Shown: in pieces, positions 45,824 through 58,560 of the stretch | How the letters are laid out: the number at the start of each line of letters is the position of its first letter | How positions within the stretch are numbered: the stretch's first letter is position 1 | Assembly (NCBI GenBank): GCA_037903475.1 | Contig: JBAJFG010000006.1 | Coordinates: 187,501-251,500, forward strand | Length of the DNA stretch: 64,000 nt | Source of the DNA: Ancylostoma caninum | Taxonomy: Eukaryota; Nematoda; Chromadorea; Rhabditida; Ancylostomatidae | Reading direction: 5' to 3' | The notes under the pieces: model-generated | Told to the model about the DNA's origin: nothing | Databases searched by the model: none | What the model saw: the letters and a program-made list of their open reading frames with translations, nothing else | Made by a program: the position numbers and the translations under genes

Positions 45824-48800
45824 ATGACGCGTCCACCTCAGCTCGATAATCTGATCAAACTGGACAGTTGGTTGTACGACTTCCAACCGGAAATCACCCG
45901 ACGATACACTGTTTTTCTCGATTATCAGAAACGCATTGAAGAAGTGAGCTTTTGATAGGAATCTGGTATTCAAAATTGGTTCCAAAATTTCAATACTAAT
46001 GACACTAATCAATAATTGGTTTAAAAATCAACGATGATTCAAAATGTCTAATTCCAGTGTGGAGGAATGGAACGCTTCACGCAGGGCTATAAGGAGTTCG
46101 GTCTGAATGTGCAACCGGATAACTCAGTCATCTGTCATGAGTGGGCTCCTGGAGCAGATCAGCTGGCACTGATTGGCGATTTCAGTGAGTTCAAACTATC
46201 CTCAAATCATATCATCTATAGAAAACGTCAGAGATCTGGACCCATGCGTAAGCACCAAGATGATACAGAGCGTCGCGCCTCAGGCACACACACCCGCGTG
46301 CACGTGTCCGGACCAGATCACCTATCTCTGGTTGCAGCCGCGCCCTTCGGTTCCTATCCGCTCTGTGGATCTCCACCATGACTGAGGACTTCCCGGAATG
46401 ATTTGGCTGTAACGTGGACGACGTGGCAGCCAACAGCATCCGTTCCAGCTGCGCCGCCTCTCGACCCCGCGTGCATGGGCGGACTCGTCGTTTCGGACAG
46501 ACTATAACAGCCTACGGTCCAGCCGCGCCGCCTTTCGGACAGACTGTATTCCTTTATTCTAATTCCATGAGAATCTCCATACAGTGCATTTCAATGACAG
46601 TGAACCATCCGCGGCCTCGGAAAGGACGCCGCGCAACCGCGCCGAGGTTGGTGTCGTCTGCCGCTGGAATGCTATTCCTGGGGGCGTTTCTTCCGATTCC
46701 GTCGAAAATCCTTGAAACTTTTAGAAAAGGGGTGCAGCCCACTAGTCGAAATTCGACTGCTCTGACGGACAACTGCAAGCTCCGCCCACTGGTTCTGATA
46801 CTCGGAGCAGACCAACCTACGAGCATACAAACAAATAGCGATGCACGACAGCATACCGACTGAAAATAACGTATTCAGTACCCATCTTATGTTGAGAGAA
46901 CCGAAAAATCGCTTCACACTTCAGAGCATCAGAGCCATGGGGCGGAGCTTGTGAAAATCGTAAATTTCGCCTAGTGGTTGACGCCCAGAGAGAGCATGAC
47001 CCGAATGAGAGGGTCGAGTGGATCCTGCTGCGATTCTACGCCGCTGCGGTATGAAACCGCACGCGCAATCAGTCTGTCTTTTTGAGAAGGACTTTATTTC
47101 TTGTGTATCTTCAGATGGCTGGAATCGTGAGACTCACAAATACACCAGGGAGGAGCACGGGAAATGGAGACTCGTGGTACCACCTAACGCTGATGGTTCG
47201 TGTGCAATTCCCCACAATTCCATTATCAAGGTACGACATTTGCAAATGTTACAGTTTTCTGAGCTCAACTTTTTTGTCAACATTGTGGGAAGTTGGTCAC
47301 TCATGAGGTGCTTGATTGGTGAGATTGACTGACAATGAGTAGATATGGGCAGCTGCTATCAAGATGATGCAGCTCAGTAGTAGAATTTCCAAATCAATAT
47401 GTTCTTAAAGGAAACTGTTGGGTTTCAAAGTATAGTAAGTTCCAACTGGAACAATAGTTCGAGAGAAAATAGGGGAAAAAAGGAGTTGTGTGGCTGCGAA
47501 CCAAAGCAGCTATCATGAGCTTCTTGATCCGCAACGGTATACAGCATTCGTCAACTAATTTCACAGAGACTGTAATTCCAAAGACAGACGGAAGTTTCGT
47601 AATCCACCCAGTTGGTAATTTTCAATCTAATGACTTACACATAAATTACTTCACATGCTGATTAGCGGCAAAATTTCAGTGGGTGAACTCGTGCTGGGGA
47701 TTACTAGACAATTTCTTCCTCACGTTGAGGTTCTGGAAGGGTTTACATAATTTAACAAGAGTGGGAAGAAAGTTTTATTAGCTGCTTTGTTTTCGCTTCT
47801 TCTCCCCCTGAAAATGCTAACAAATTTCAATGGTTGTTCCGGATTCTGTCGGGATTAGATTCCGTAAAGCTCAAGGTATTTTTTTTAGGTCAGGAAAAAT
47901 TTACAACTGAGGATACTGAGGTTTCGATCTGAGCTTTTCTTTGTTTTGGGTACTGTAGTAGAGTTCAAATCCAAGAACCTAGGGTTTTTTCTGTAATCTG
48001 AGTTAGTTAAGGGTTTAAGCGCCAGATGTACTAGGCCGACTAGCCGATCAGTGTGATAATTCCAGATAGCTGTGACAAGGCAAGGACACACGGTTGACAA
48101 ACTCAGCCCATGGGCAACGTACGTGACAAGACCGAAGGAGACAGTAGTTTACCATCAGGTTTGGTAACTTTGAAATTGTTAGCTAATTCGGCACGAATTT
48201 TCTAGGAGCTGCATAAAATTTGGGGTAATTTCAGCAGTTCTTCAATCCTCCAAACAGATATCAGTTGAAGCATCCGCGACCTTCGAAGCCGGAATCGCTT
48301 CGCATTTATGAAGCGCATGTCGGTATCAGTAGCCCGGAGGGAAAAGTGAACAGCTACAGAGCATTTGCTGATGATGTGATTCCGCGAATTGCTCGGCAAG
48401 GTATTGTTAATCTTGATGTTCAGAATATAGTGATTAAAAATGGAGTTATTTCCTCATTTCCCGAGGTTATCTCTTCACTTCTGCTCCTATTTTTCTTCAT
48501 GGTATTATTCTCTGGCTATTTCAAATGCTCTTGTTTCTTAAGAGATTTCGTTTGTTTCATTGCCGGACGAAATCTTGATTCCAGGGTATAATACCATCCA
48601 ACTCATGGCTGTGATGGAACACGTCTACTATGCATCGTTTGGATACCAAGTTACCAGCTTCTTCGCACCAGCTAGGTCAGTTGCATCTTGCTTGGATTTT
48701 TTAAATAGCCCAAAACAGCTAAGAACAACTTTTTCCATCTTTGGTTCATTCCCATGCTTCATCCCACATTTTGTTGCAGTCGCTGTGGACCACCGGACGA

Positions 48801-51800
48801 CGTGAAGTACTTAGTCGACAAAGCGCATTCTATGGGTATTACCATTCTTCTGGATGTAGTGAGTCCTTCACATTCATGTGTTTATGATTTGTTCCGACCT
48901 CGATCAGTTTCCTTCTGGAAGTTTGTTACCAAAAGCTACAGGGATTCCTCGGCGACTTTTGTTTTATTCATATCACTATCTATGTTTGAGGTGCATTCTC
49001 ATGCGTCCAAGAACGTTGCTGACGGTCTCAATGAATGGGATGGTACCGACAGCTGCTATTTCCATAGCGGCCCTCGTGGAACCCATTCGTTGTGGGATTC
49101 AAGGCTGTTTGACTACACTCAGTGAGTTTTGGAAGTGATGATTCACTCCTATGACAAAGAGCTTGATTGCTATCTTCAAAATTGATAAATTCCCTGCTCC
49201 CTTTTTTGGGACGATTTTGGATACTTAGCTGCTTGTGCAGTATTGTGTTCTTTACTTGGAGGAAATTCCCAAAGGGCTGATTCCAAAAGCTGTCGCCTGA
49301 TTAAATATAACTTTGTTTAGGATTGAAACTTTGCGCTTCCTGTTGTCGAACATCCGTTGGTGGGTGGAGGAGTATGGCTTTGACGGCTTCCGATTCGATG
49401 GTGTCACTTCCATGATCTACCACAGCCATGGAATAGGTAGGATTTGAGCTTCTCGTCGCAGCTTCCTCCACTAGGACTTACAGAGAACTCCAAACGTACG
49501 CAGTCAAGAGTCAGGACCGCGGCGCGGCTCTCTTGGGCAGAGTCACGGGAGCTCAGCATTGTGTGCGCCTGCGTCTCTGCCCAAGAGAGCCGCGCCGGGG
49601 TCTCGACTCTTGTCTACGAACATTTGGAGTTTCATATACATGATTTAAGCCGACTCTTTATCTGGTGGGTACCCGATGTACTTTGGATTGAACGCCGACA
49701 CGGACTCTCTTGTCTACCTCATGCTTGCCAACGACTTCTTGCATAAGAAATATCCGCAGATCGTCACCATTGCTGAGGTATTTTACTACATGACAAGTAC
49801 TGTACTCTGACATTTATGTTTTTGAGAGAGTTTTTTTCTTTGAGAAATGGAATAGGGTGTTGTAGGAAGTTTCTGGCATGCCTGCACTCTGCCGCCCTGT
49901 CGACGAAGGCGGTCAGGGATTCGACTATCGGCTGGCTATGGCACTGCCAGATATGTGGATCAAGATCTTGAAGCATATGAAAGATGAAGATTGGAAGATC
50001 GGCGACATTGTGCATACTTTGGAAAATCGGCGGTATGTCTCGATCCAGTGATGCATAAACTTTTGAAATTGCAGGCTAGGCTCCGTAATGTTCTTTGACT
50101 CTCGGCTTATTTTGTCGACTGTTTTTTTTCTTCTCGCGTCCTATTATTTGTTCCTCTGCGTTACACTGGAATTTACGGTCGATTATCCTGTACACTTCTA
50201 GAGCTGTCCTGCTGAAATTTCCGTTCCAGTATTGCATTAAAAGTAGTTTCCTTCAGATGGGGTGAACCAAACGTCGCCTACGCTGAGTCACACGACCAAG
50301 CTCTTGTGGGTGACAAGACTATTGCTTTTTGGCTGATGGACAAAGGTATGATCGACACTTGAATAGTAATAATAATATGTTGGGAGGGGTGAAGTGGGAC
50401 GAACTACGCTAGAACTTACCTTTATCTGTTAACTTCCATTTATCTGTCATTGTTAGTCATGTCCAATCGTAGAACACGCAGCCCGGAGCTGATTGCGAGG
50501 AAGAATGTCTCACTCCGGCGAAACCTGCCCTCGAGCGGCATTCAACGAGCACACAATGATCTAATCAAAATCGAGATTAGATCACTGTGTGCTTGTTGAA
50601 TGGTTTATGTCAGTGTTAAGGCGGTACGAACAAAAGATACCAAAGATGACCCACGGTGGTTGATATACTGTGCGTGTTCGCTAACTTCTGCCTTATTGAC
50701 CACTTCTCCAGATCTCATGCAGTATTTCCCCTTCTACTGATTAGCGAAGGCCGCATTTCTTATATAATTGTACATGCCGCAGACTATGGGCGCTCAGTAT
50801 CTATTCTACAATGTCAGTCCAATGGTAACTGCAATCAACGAATATCTCGAGCAACGAAAGTAATAGTGATCTAAACACTAAAACACAAAAAAAACTTGGT
50901 CATTACGTTTTGATCAACTTCATGAAAATGACTCTTCAAGACCTCTGGCCTTCGAAATGGTCTTTTTTGAAGGTACTAGAGAACCGTGTATACAGTGGAC
51001 GTCAATGGCAGTGGCCCATCCGCGGCCTCGAGAAGGACGCCGCGCAACTGCGCCGCGCGCGACGTAACCAATGTTTTCTGCTACTGTTATGCTATTTTTA
51101 GCAGCTCTCCTACCCATATTTAGGATTTCCGTCCAAATAGGGAAGAAAAGCGCCTAGAAATAGCGTTCCTACGGCAGACGACACCGATTTCGACGAGCGC
51201 GACGCGGTCGCGCTGCATCCTTCGCGAGGCCGTGGATGGGCCACTTCCATTGACGCCCACTGTAGATGCTTGTTTTTAGGTTGACCCAAGGTCATTTAAT
51301 TTTTCCAGAAATGTACGACTTCATGTCGCTCACAACGCCATATACACCAATCATTGAGCGAGGCATTGCTCTTCACAAGATGATTCGATTGCTTACGATG
51401 GCTCTTGGGGGAGAGGCATGGCTTAACTTCATTGGTTAGTAGGATTTGCTATTTCACTCCTGGTTCTATTCCACCGACTGGAGAACCTTGGCTTGTAGAC
51501 TTCTTTGAAGCTGAGGGGAAAATTCAGAGCATGGAGGAATGTGCTCGAAGGACAGCTACCAACTTGGTTCCATTCTCTGAGGTGCTTTGATTGTAGGAAA
51601 TGAATTCGGTCATCCGGAGTGGTTGGATTTCCCACGTGTTGGCAACAACGAGTCATTCCACTACTGTAGGCGACAATTCAACCTAGCGGATGATGAGCTG
51701 TTAAGGTGAGTTTTCGCTTCTTGGAGTCAATTGCAACATTCCTTCCCTGTCATCCTGTTGGTCGAGTTCAGCACAGCACTACTGCGCTGTACCTATCGCT

Positions 51801-54358
51801 GACGGCAGTTTTTAATCCTTATTTTCATGTTTTCTATCTTGTTTCACCGTTTCTGGAGGAGCATTACACCCTACAATTGTAGGTACAAGTTCTTGAACAA
51901 ATGGGACGAAGAAATGAATAAGCTAGAGAAGGGCAGTGGTTTCCTGCACAAGGGACCAGTAAGTTGTTTTCTTCGCCTACCTACAGTTGGAAATAAGATG
52001 TTTTCTGAATGTGAAGCCCATTGCAGGCTTATGTTTCTTGGAAACATGAAGGTGATAAGATGATCTGCTTTGAACGAGCTGGATTACTTTTCGTGTTCAA
52101 TTTTCATCCAACCAAGAGCTTCCCTGACTACAAAGTTGGAGTGGAAACACCTGGAACGTAAGTTGTGTTCGTGAAGAAATCACTTTTAGGCCTTTTCCAT
52201 TTATGCACCATACATTCCATTGTCAGGGATTTTTCTATATCTTGTTTGTTCATCAAACTTATATCTCTGAAACGGGCGATTCGTTGTTGTTCCAAATTAG
52301 ACACACTAATAAATTGTTAATATAATGTGAAGGTCTTATATAGAGAAGAAAATAGTAAAATTCTCAGAAGAGTGTGGCCCATTTGCCCGTCTCGTTCCCT
52401 TATCCATATACGGGTAAATAGGTTCAAAAATTAGGTGCTTCTGGGAACTCGTCAGTATGGCTAGGAGGACCTATTTTTGTTCAATTTTAATGTAATTTGC
52501 TTACCTTATTTTAACCTTATTATTCATTTGATATGATGTATATAAGTATAATGTGGTATTCTATATTAATACCGCCTGTTCAGTAGTGGAAAAGTAAAAG
52601 AAATGAGAAGGCAAAATTGCTTGTTAGGAACAACAATGATGAAGTGATAAACATAATTTGTTAGATATAATGTATAGTTTATTTCATTGGAAGTGTTGGC
52701 TGAAGGAACTGCTTTGGCAGAGATCCTAGATGTACTTCTTCAAAATTCATGCAGGCAATTTATTGGAAGCATGATCGAATTCTAGGAAATCTTTATTTAT
52801 ATTCATTTTTTATTCATTCTCTCTATTTCTTTTTCGCGTAATAATGGTGCAAGGTCTTTTGGCTGTAAATATCATTACTTCAACGCTGTAGTTGTGTATT
52901 CATTGGCTTTTTTTTTCGAACACCAACCATTCCCTGTTTCGCCACTATCCTCCATTCACCAGAGAATATCGCATCGAACACATGCGTTCCTCATACTGCC
53001 ACATCATTTCCGGGAACTTTTAAAGTGTCAGGCAGTCAAAAATCGCTGTGACTAACAAGCTTAGGCGTGCGCGATTTGTCAAAAGCAACTCTCCGTTCTT
53101 CACATCGAGCGAAACCAATCCTCACCGACTTTCTCAAGCGCATACAGGAAGCGTCAATCACAATTGCATCTCCCGTGGCGTGGGGCGCCGCAGCACCTAC
53201 GCGGCGCTGGCGAGGCAGCACCTGACATCCACACCATCCAGGCCCATATGCATGAACGTCCCTGCTGGGGAGGGGATGGGATGCGCATCCCTGGGGAGCG
53301 ATGGTGCGGCTCCCTGCTATGCATGAAACTTTTCGAGGGGAGGGGATACATCCCTTGCGCGTACTGCTTGCAGGACACCGTGTGAAAATGTTGCTGAGGA
53401 GGGAATAATTTGGATTTAAAGTAGAAGAGTTAATTTTTCCCATTTCTTTTGAACTTTTTCGTGGTCCATTTGGGATACTTGTGAATCGATTCTGTCAATT
53501 TCGTCGTTTTTCCTTTTCGCAGAGGTACACCCATGGCCTTGGCATTAAAAAAAACTGCTGAAAATGCGGTTGTAAAGAGAATAATTTGGATAACAAGTGA
53601 TGAAAAAATCAACGTTTTGTTATTTTTTCCAATTTTTTGTTCTTCACTGCACTTCAGTCACCTTTTTGACTCTACTCCGTCAGACATACTTAGCGCTAAA
53701 GATTAGATGAAGCAAGTCAAGAATTGAAAAATCATTGAAGATGGGGTTAAAGAGCCGTCGAGAAATTTGCAATCCACGAAAAAAATGTAGAATTAGAATT
53801 TCTGGAAGGAAACAGTTGATTGCTGAACGTGATCCCTTCGCGAACCTCTACTATTCGTAGAGGATGTACATCCCCTCCCCTCAGCTCCTCGCTTCATGCA
53901 TACGGGGATAGAGGGAGGGGATGTGCGCGAACCCCGCTGGGGATCGTTGCAGTGCTTAACAGCGGATCACTTTTACTGCATCTGGTCTCAGCAGTTATGA
54001 TTCCGCAAACGGATCAGCTATTACAGTTAACACTTTGCTAACGGATGCTAAATACCTGTATAGGTAAAATACTAAGAGAGTATTGATACCTGGTGGTGCC
54101 AGAGAAGTTATGACGAGATCACTGTGAAACTCCATTATAACCAAATGTTCCAAATTCCTCATTTCCGTGATTTTTTTTCATATACTGCTCAATTCTAGCT
54201 ACAAAATGGCACTAAACAGTGACGATGAGCAATTCGGAGGATGGAATCGTCTCCAGAATGGATCGGAGCACCACACATTCCCAGAAGGCTATGCTGGACG
54301 AAGCAATCATTTGCTAGTCTACGCGCCTGCAAGGACATGTCTCGTCCTCAGACTATGA
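45824..54358 (+). CDS. GBE1: 1,4-alpha-glucan (glycogen) branching enzyme, complete, 17 exons
   Basis: Moves alpha-1,4 glucan segments to alpha-1,6 positions during cytosolic glycogen synthesis. Exons: 45824-45943, 46058-46184, 47115-47230, 48066-48158, 48235-48400, 48585-48675, 48780-48858, 48991-49121, 49321-49436, 49650-49777, 49866-50032, 50257-50345, 51309-51434, 51597-51705, 51883-51958, 52027-52157 and 54199-54358. All phases agree, giving 674 residues (the human enzyme is about 700). An N-terminal helical part and CBM48-type domain ([16 protein letters not shown], residues 69-83) precede the GH13 barrel. Motifs: DVVHSH 263-268; [10 protein letters not shown] with nucleophile D334; TIAE with acid/base E389; ESHD with D458; then [14 protein letters not shown] and an all-beta C-terminus. 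All key residues are intact. Introns 2, 9, 12 and 16 carry MITEs or repeats. Housekeeping orthologue; no sign of transfer. Confidence 0.97.
46582..46720. mobile_element. MITE, CAGTGGACGTCAATGG family, half copy in intron 2 of the branching-enzyme gene
   Basis: Starts CAGTGCATTTCAATGACAGT and matches, in reverse, the right half of 42141-42406 through CGTTTCTTCCGATTCCGTCG. It then stops, so only one terminus remains. Confidence 0.8.
49479..49640. mobile_element. Palindromic MITE, GGAAGCTCCAAATG family, copy 3, in intron 9 of the branching-enzyme gene
   Basis: Left ACAGAGAACTCCAAACGTAC; right inverse GAACATTTGGAGTTTCATAT. Inner arms contain GGCGCGGCTCTCTTGGGCAG and CTGCCCAAGAGAGCCGCGCC. The right end is about 10 bp from the exon-10 acceptor, whose AG follows TGATTTA. 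Confidence 0.85.
50539..50602 (+). ncRNA. miRNA-like intronic hairpin (candidate)
   Basis: Two 28-nt arms (CATTCAACGAGCACACAATG onward, and its inverse) pair with one G:U and one A:C mismatch around an 8-nt loop. It is in sense orientation within intron 12 of the branching-enzyme gene. Size and pairing suit a precursor hairpin, but a small foldback repeat would look the same. Confidence 0.3.
50993..51262. mobile_element. MITE, CAGTGGACGTCAATGG family, copy 2, in intron 12 of the branching-enzyme gene
   Basis: CAGTGGACGTCAATGGCAGT left; TTCCATTGACGCCCACTG right; TA at both flanks. 270 bp. The internal arms match 42141-42406 closely. It ends 46 bp before exon 13. Confidence 0.9.
53160..53350. 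repeat. GC-rich palindromic repeat in intron 16 of the branching-enzyme gene
   Basis: Contains GGGATGGGATGCGCATCCC and GAGGGGAGGGGATACATCCC. A related inverted piece lies at 53830-53946 (GTACATCCCCTCCCCTCAGC). The pair makes up part of this unusually long (2.04 kb) intron. No coding function. Confidence 0.65.
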
Positions 54359-56949
54359 GTTGTTATTAGACCACACTTCAAGTTTGTGCCATCCTTCATA
54401 TTACTTCTCTGAAGAAATATATGTATTGTTCTCATACTTGCTCAGTAGCCTGTTGAAAAAGTGGGTAGACCCTACACCTTGTCATTATCAGTTTGTTATG
54501 TTGCTCACTTGTTTTGCCTTAGCATTTAAAGTCTATAGAGACATAGTTTACGGGATATCAGAAGCACAACGGCGTGTTTTCCTCTTCTTTATGCCTTGTG
54601 GCCACGAATCCATGCATAAATCATGCCTCCTTGATGAATTCAGGTTTTTATTCTAAAAAATGAACACATCTCGAGAATATCACTGTATACAGACAGATTA
54701 TGCAATCTTGCAGCTCATAGGTACGATTGTTTATATTCCTCTATGGTGAGACGAGTTTCAACTTTCACGTCAAGTGCACCCAATTTTGAGGTTATTAGTT
54801 TTACGATCTTTCCTTACCATTGTCTAGGATGCGCCAAAATTTTTCGGACAAGCGTAATCACTCGCAAAAATGTGCAGAGGAGGAAATTGGAAGGACCAAT
54901 GGTTATTTTCTGTTCAACCTAGTTATTAGCATAAATATTGATTCTGAATCTGATTCTGAAGCGCCCTCCTTTCATAAGTACACATACTTCGGAAAGTCCA
55001 AATGAGGCGTGACCTCTGGCGCGCTGGCAGTGGAGGTCGTTTTCCTCTCACCACTCCTCTACTAATACTTGCGACGAGACTCCAAATTCCTCTTAGAGGT
55101 AATGAAAGTCTACTCTCTTTTCCTAAAAAAATCTAAAAATTTTGGAGATTAGGGTAATTCCAGGTCCAGTGTCAACTTCGCATTTGGCAGTGGTCAAAAT
55201 CTTTGCAAATATATCGCACTACACCAACTATTGAGTATTTTTATCTACTGAAAAGTTGCGATAAACAATAGCATGTTGAGGTCTTTCGTCTATCTTGGAA
55301 GGTTCCGTGGTGTTCTGAAGATTTGGTGCGTTAAGGTATTCTTAACACCATACGGAAATTCTAACTTCCTTCTGAAACTCTGGAGAGGGCCGGACACTAA
55401 TTTGACTTCATCAATCATCAATCATCATCATCAATGAGCCAACGCTTCGCCTCCCTTCTCCCAAGTTTGAATCGCCACCTGTGGTGGAAATTTTGGAGTC
55501 AAAAATACTATTTATATCCAAAACTGAACTGCTAACACATAACGACCGTTTTCTCCAGTCTTTTCTTTCTCATGCTTTGAAGATCGATTGTGCTCGTAAA
55601 GGAACTTTGGGTTCAGCAATGGATTAACAACTCGTTCCTCGTTTCTGATAAGGGATCGATACTACATAGATGCCCTTGGCAATCGAAAAAAAAATGTATC
55701 TTTTGGTATGAAGTCGAGGACGCTAATCTCAAATCCGTTCTGCTTTCATCTACAACGCATTACGAATGAAGTTGTGGCATTATTCTGTATTGATTATACA
55801 TAGGTATGGTTTCTACCTCCAACACTGTAGAAGCGGTACTACGCTAGGGAGTGAACATGAAAATTGAGATCATCATCAGGAATTATCCTTATCAGTCGCG
55901 TCGGTTGCATGTGAAAATGTTCGGGGGATTCGCCGAGATCGGGGGACTCGCGGGACTTTTCTATTACTTTCTTTCTGATGAAAACTTTTTCCAAACTTCA
56001 ATGTTTACGCTGTGAATACGTTCTGCATCTTTTCTTTCCTTGGACCCCTCACACCCGTTCAGTCTTATGTACTGTAGCATATTGGGGTTCTATATAACTG
56101 CTTAAGAGATCAAATCATCCACCCTCCCGCAGAGATGAACAGCCGACTCATATGTATTTGTTTTTAGCATGTGTGATGGAAGAAATATTCAAAAGAGCTA
56201 CTCGTAAAAATACTGGACGGGTGGCTCCATCCAAGTCATTTTTGTGGTCGCCAAATAATTGAAATATCCAATGAAGCCTGGAAAGAATGTTTCAGATATC
56301 CTTAGTTTCTCAAAATATACAGATAAATAAATATCTCAATAGTTCGCTTGTGCCAGTATCACTATCTTGAAAAGATTTTGGAAACATACGCTGATTTTTG
56401 ATGTGCTCTAGGCTACCGCATTAAGCAGTTGAAATCTGGCTTGCTCCTATAATTTGTACCCTATGTAAAAGTGGCGCTCAGGAGCAAGAAAAAAGAACTG
56501 AGGAGAACGGTGTAACCAGCGCACCCAATCATTTCCACCGAATTTCAACTAAGAATAAAGTCTAGCTCAGGAAAACAAATGCTTAGCGGAGGTTCTCCAA
56601 AACAGGGATTCCAACAAAAATATTCTCTGAAAAAATCAAATTGAATATTCAATCAAGATGTATTGGAACTACTCAAAATCAGAGCCTCTGGTCGGAATCA
56701 TTTCTATTGTATGCATTCCTAAAGGACACAAAAATTCTCTAAATGTTCAGGTAAAGCGGTAAAATTTTGCCACTGTATTCCTTTTTCAAATGCGCACAAC
56801 ACATAAACGAAGTTTGAACAAATTTGTTCTTCCGTCTTCTAAATTTCTTTTGAAATCGAAGATCGGAGAATCGGGGGGTCACAGAAATCTTCAGTGAAAA
56901 TGTTCACTGACAGTCGAGGATTCGCGTCAGACCCCAGCAATCGGGGGGC
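54359..56949. other. 3' flank of the branching-enzyme gene, no further gene
   Basis: AT-rich. No clear AATAAA was seen in the first 300 bp. Frame 54360-54656 has no support. Confidence 0.45.
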
Positions 56950-57611
56950 GGTCGTATGGCGCGATTTTCGGGTGGTCGCGGTTTGCCTGGATCTGCCAGA
57001 CGGAGCAACTCGTCCATTCAACCATTATCCACCTGTAGAGAAGAACGTTGAAGTAGCGGTACTAGTGGTTTTTAGGGTATACGGATGAACGAACGTCCGA
57101 AGATAAAGCTTATCTTAATACCCAAGTGGATGTACTGTCAAAACAAAGAAATCTCTACGGAATCTCAACGAATACTCTGTTAGGATAGGAAGTTTTCTGA
57201 AACAATCGAACGAATGCTTTTAATACAGAGTCTTTCAAACTGCTGAATAATTAAATTACTCGATCTTTTGGCTTCCTGAAGTCCTTGAACATTTCAGCGG
57301 TGCTGGGAATGACTTCTATTAAAGATGAATACCTGAAGTCAACTTGATCTATGTAAAGATTAGTTCCGTCAAAATTCTATCAAGTGTGTGTAAAATCGCA
57401 GCGCATATAGAATTGGAATCCATTTCCAAAGGTTCGTTACATAGAGGTATCTGTAACTCGCTCTCTTCCACGGTAATGGCGGAAAAGTGGACGAGTTGCT
57501 CCGTCAGGCAGATCCAGGCAAACCGCTACGCATGACCGTAATCGGGTGGTAGGAGCGCGCCCAACACTCAGCCTGTCCATAGTGCCACACGAAGAATCGC
57601 GCCATACGACC
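56950..57611. mobile_element. Large inverted repeat, probable foldback element
   Basis: The left arm 56950-57016 (GGTCGTATGGCGCGATT, then GCGGTTTGCCTGGATCTGCC and GACGGAGCAACTCGTCCA) recurs inverted at 57488-57611. The right arm has about 60 extra bases in its middle. The 470-bp spacer is AT-rich. Confidence 0.8.
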
Positions 57612-57989
57612 TATACCCCCAGCAACACAGAGTACCACAGCTGATGCGCTTGGCTCATGGAAGTCGGTCAGCACAACTATATTTCGCCTAGTGGTTGACG
57701 TCCCCTTACACCTCTGGAACTGTCACCAGATATTTCAAAAAGTTCTTTAAATATTTCGACCCCGCTCACTAGTTGGAGTCATACGCGGAATATTCCGTAA
57801 TTTTTCGGCTTTAGCACTGAAAGATCACATTTTGGAACCATTCACGCAGACAGAATGAGTTCGATAGATGATGGCTAGCAATTTAATATGAAATTCACTT
57901 AGATAGCTTAACCCATAACGACAGTACAACTCACCGGTGAGTCGTGTCTGTTTTCACTAGATTTCTTCGGTGGAACTTGCTCAAAATCT

Positions 57990-58560
57990 CCACATAAGAG
58001 TTATTTCATATGCTAATTACGAATATGATATCCATTTGGTGCTCTAGCGCAGTAAGGTGAAATTACTGTAGGCACACCGTAAGTACTCTAGATGTATTTT
58101 CACACATGACTTAGTGAAACTTGGCGCAATAGGGTTATTTAACATACTGAATGAGAATATGACTTCCATATTATGCCATAGCGCATTTTCACAAGGTTAC
58201 TGTAACCACACTGTAAACAAAGTTCTTCCAGAATATATGGATTGAAATCTTCTAGACAGGGGTTATTTCATATGCTGACTATGAGTATAGCATCCAATTC
58301 GCATCCTGACACATTTTGGGAAGTTACTGAGCAGAGTCGGCTCAATATGTATGCGTACCGTTTTGCTGCAAAATTCATGCCATATTCGTGATCAGCATGT
58401 GAAATAGCCCATTTTGTGAAGCTGGGCCAGAATTATGAGGAAGATGATTATGTACAGTTCCTACTTTATGAATACCGTAACAGTACAGAAAGGCTTCCAC
58501 ATGAGAAAACGATTCCATATTCGTTATCAGCGCATCAAATATGTCCTTTCTACAGATTCC
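57990..58560. repeat. Degenerate repeat of about 130 bp, three direct and two inverted units
   Basis: GTTATTTCATATGCTAATTA, a GAATATGA-like segment and ATCC recur near 58000, 58134 and 58262. The inverse (CATATTCGT.ATCAGC, then GAAATAG.CC) recurs near 58382 and 58517. Spacing is about 130 bp. Confidence 0.7.
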
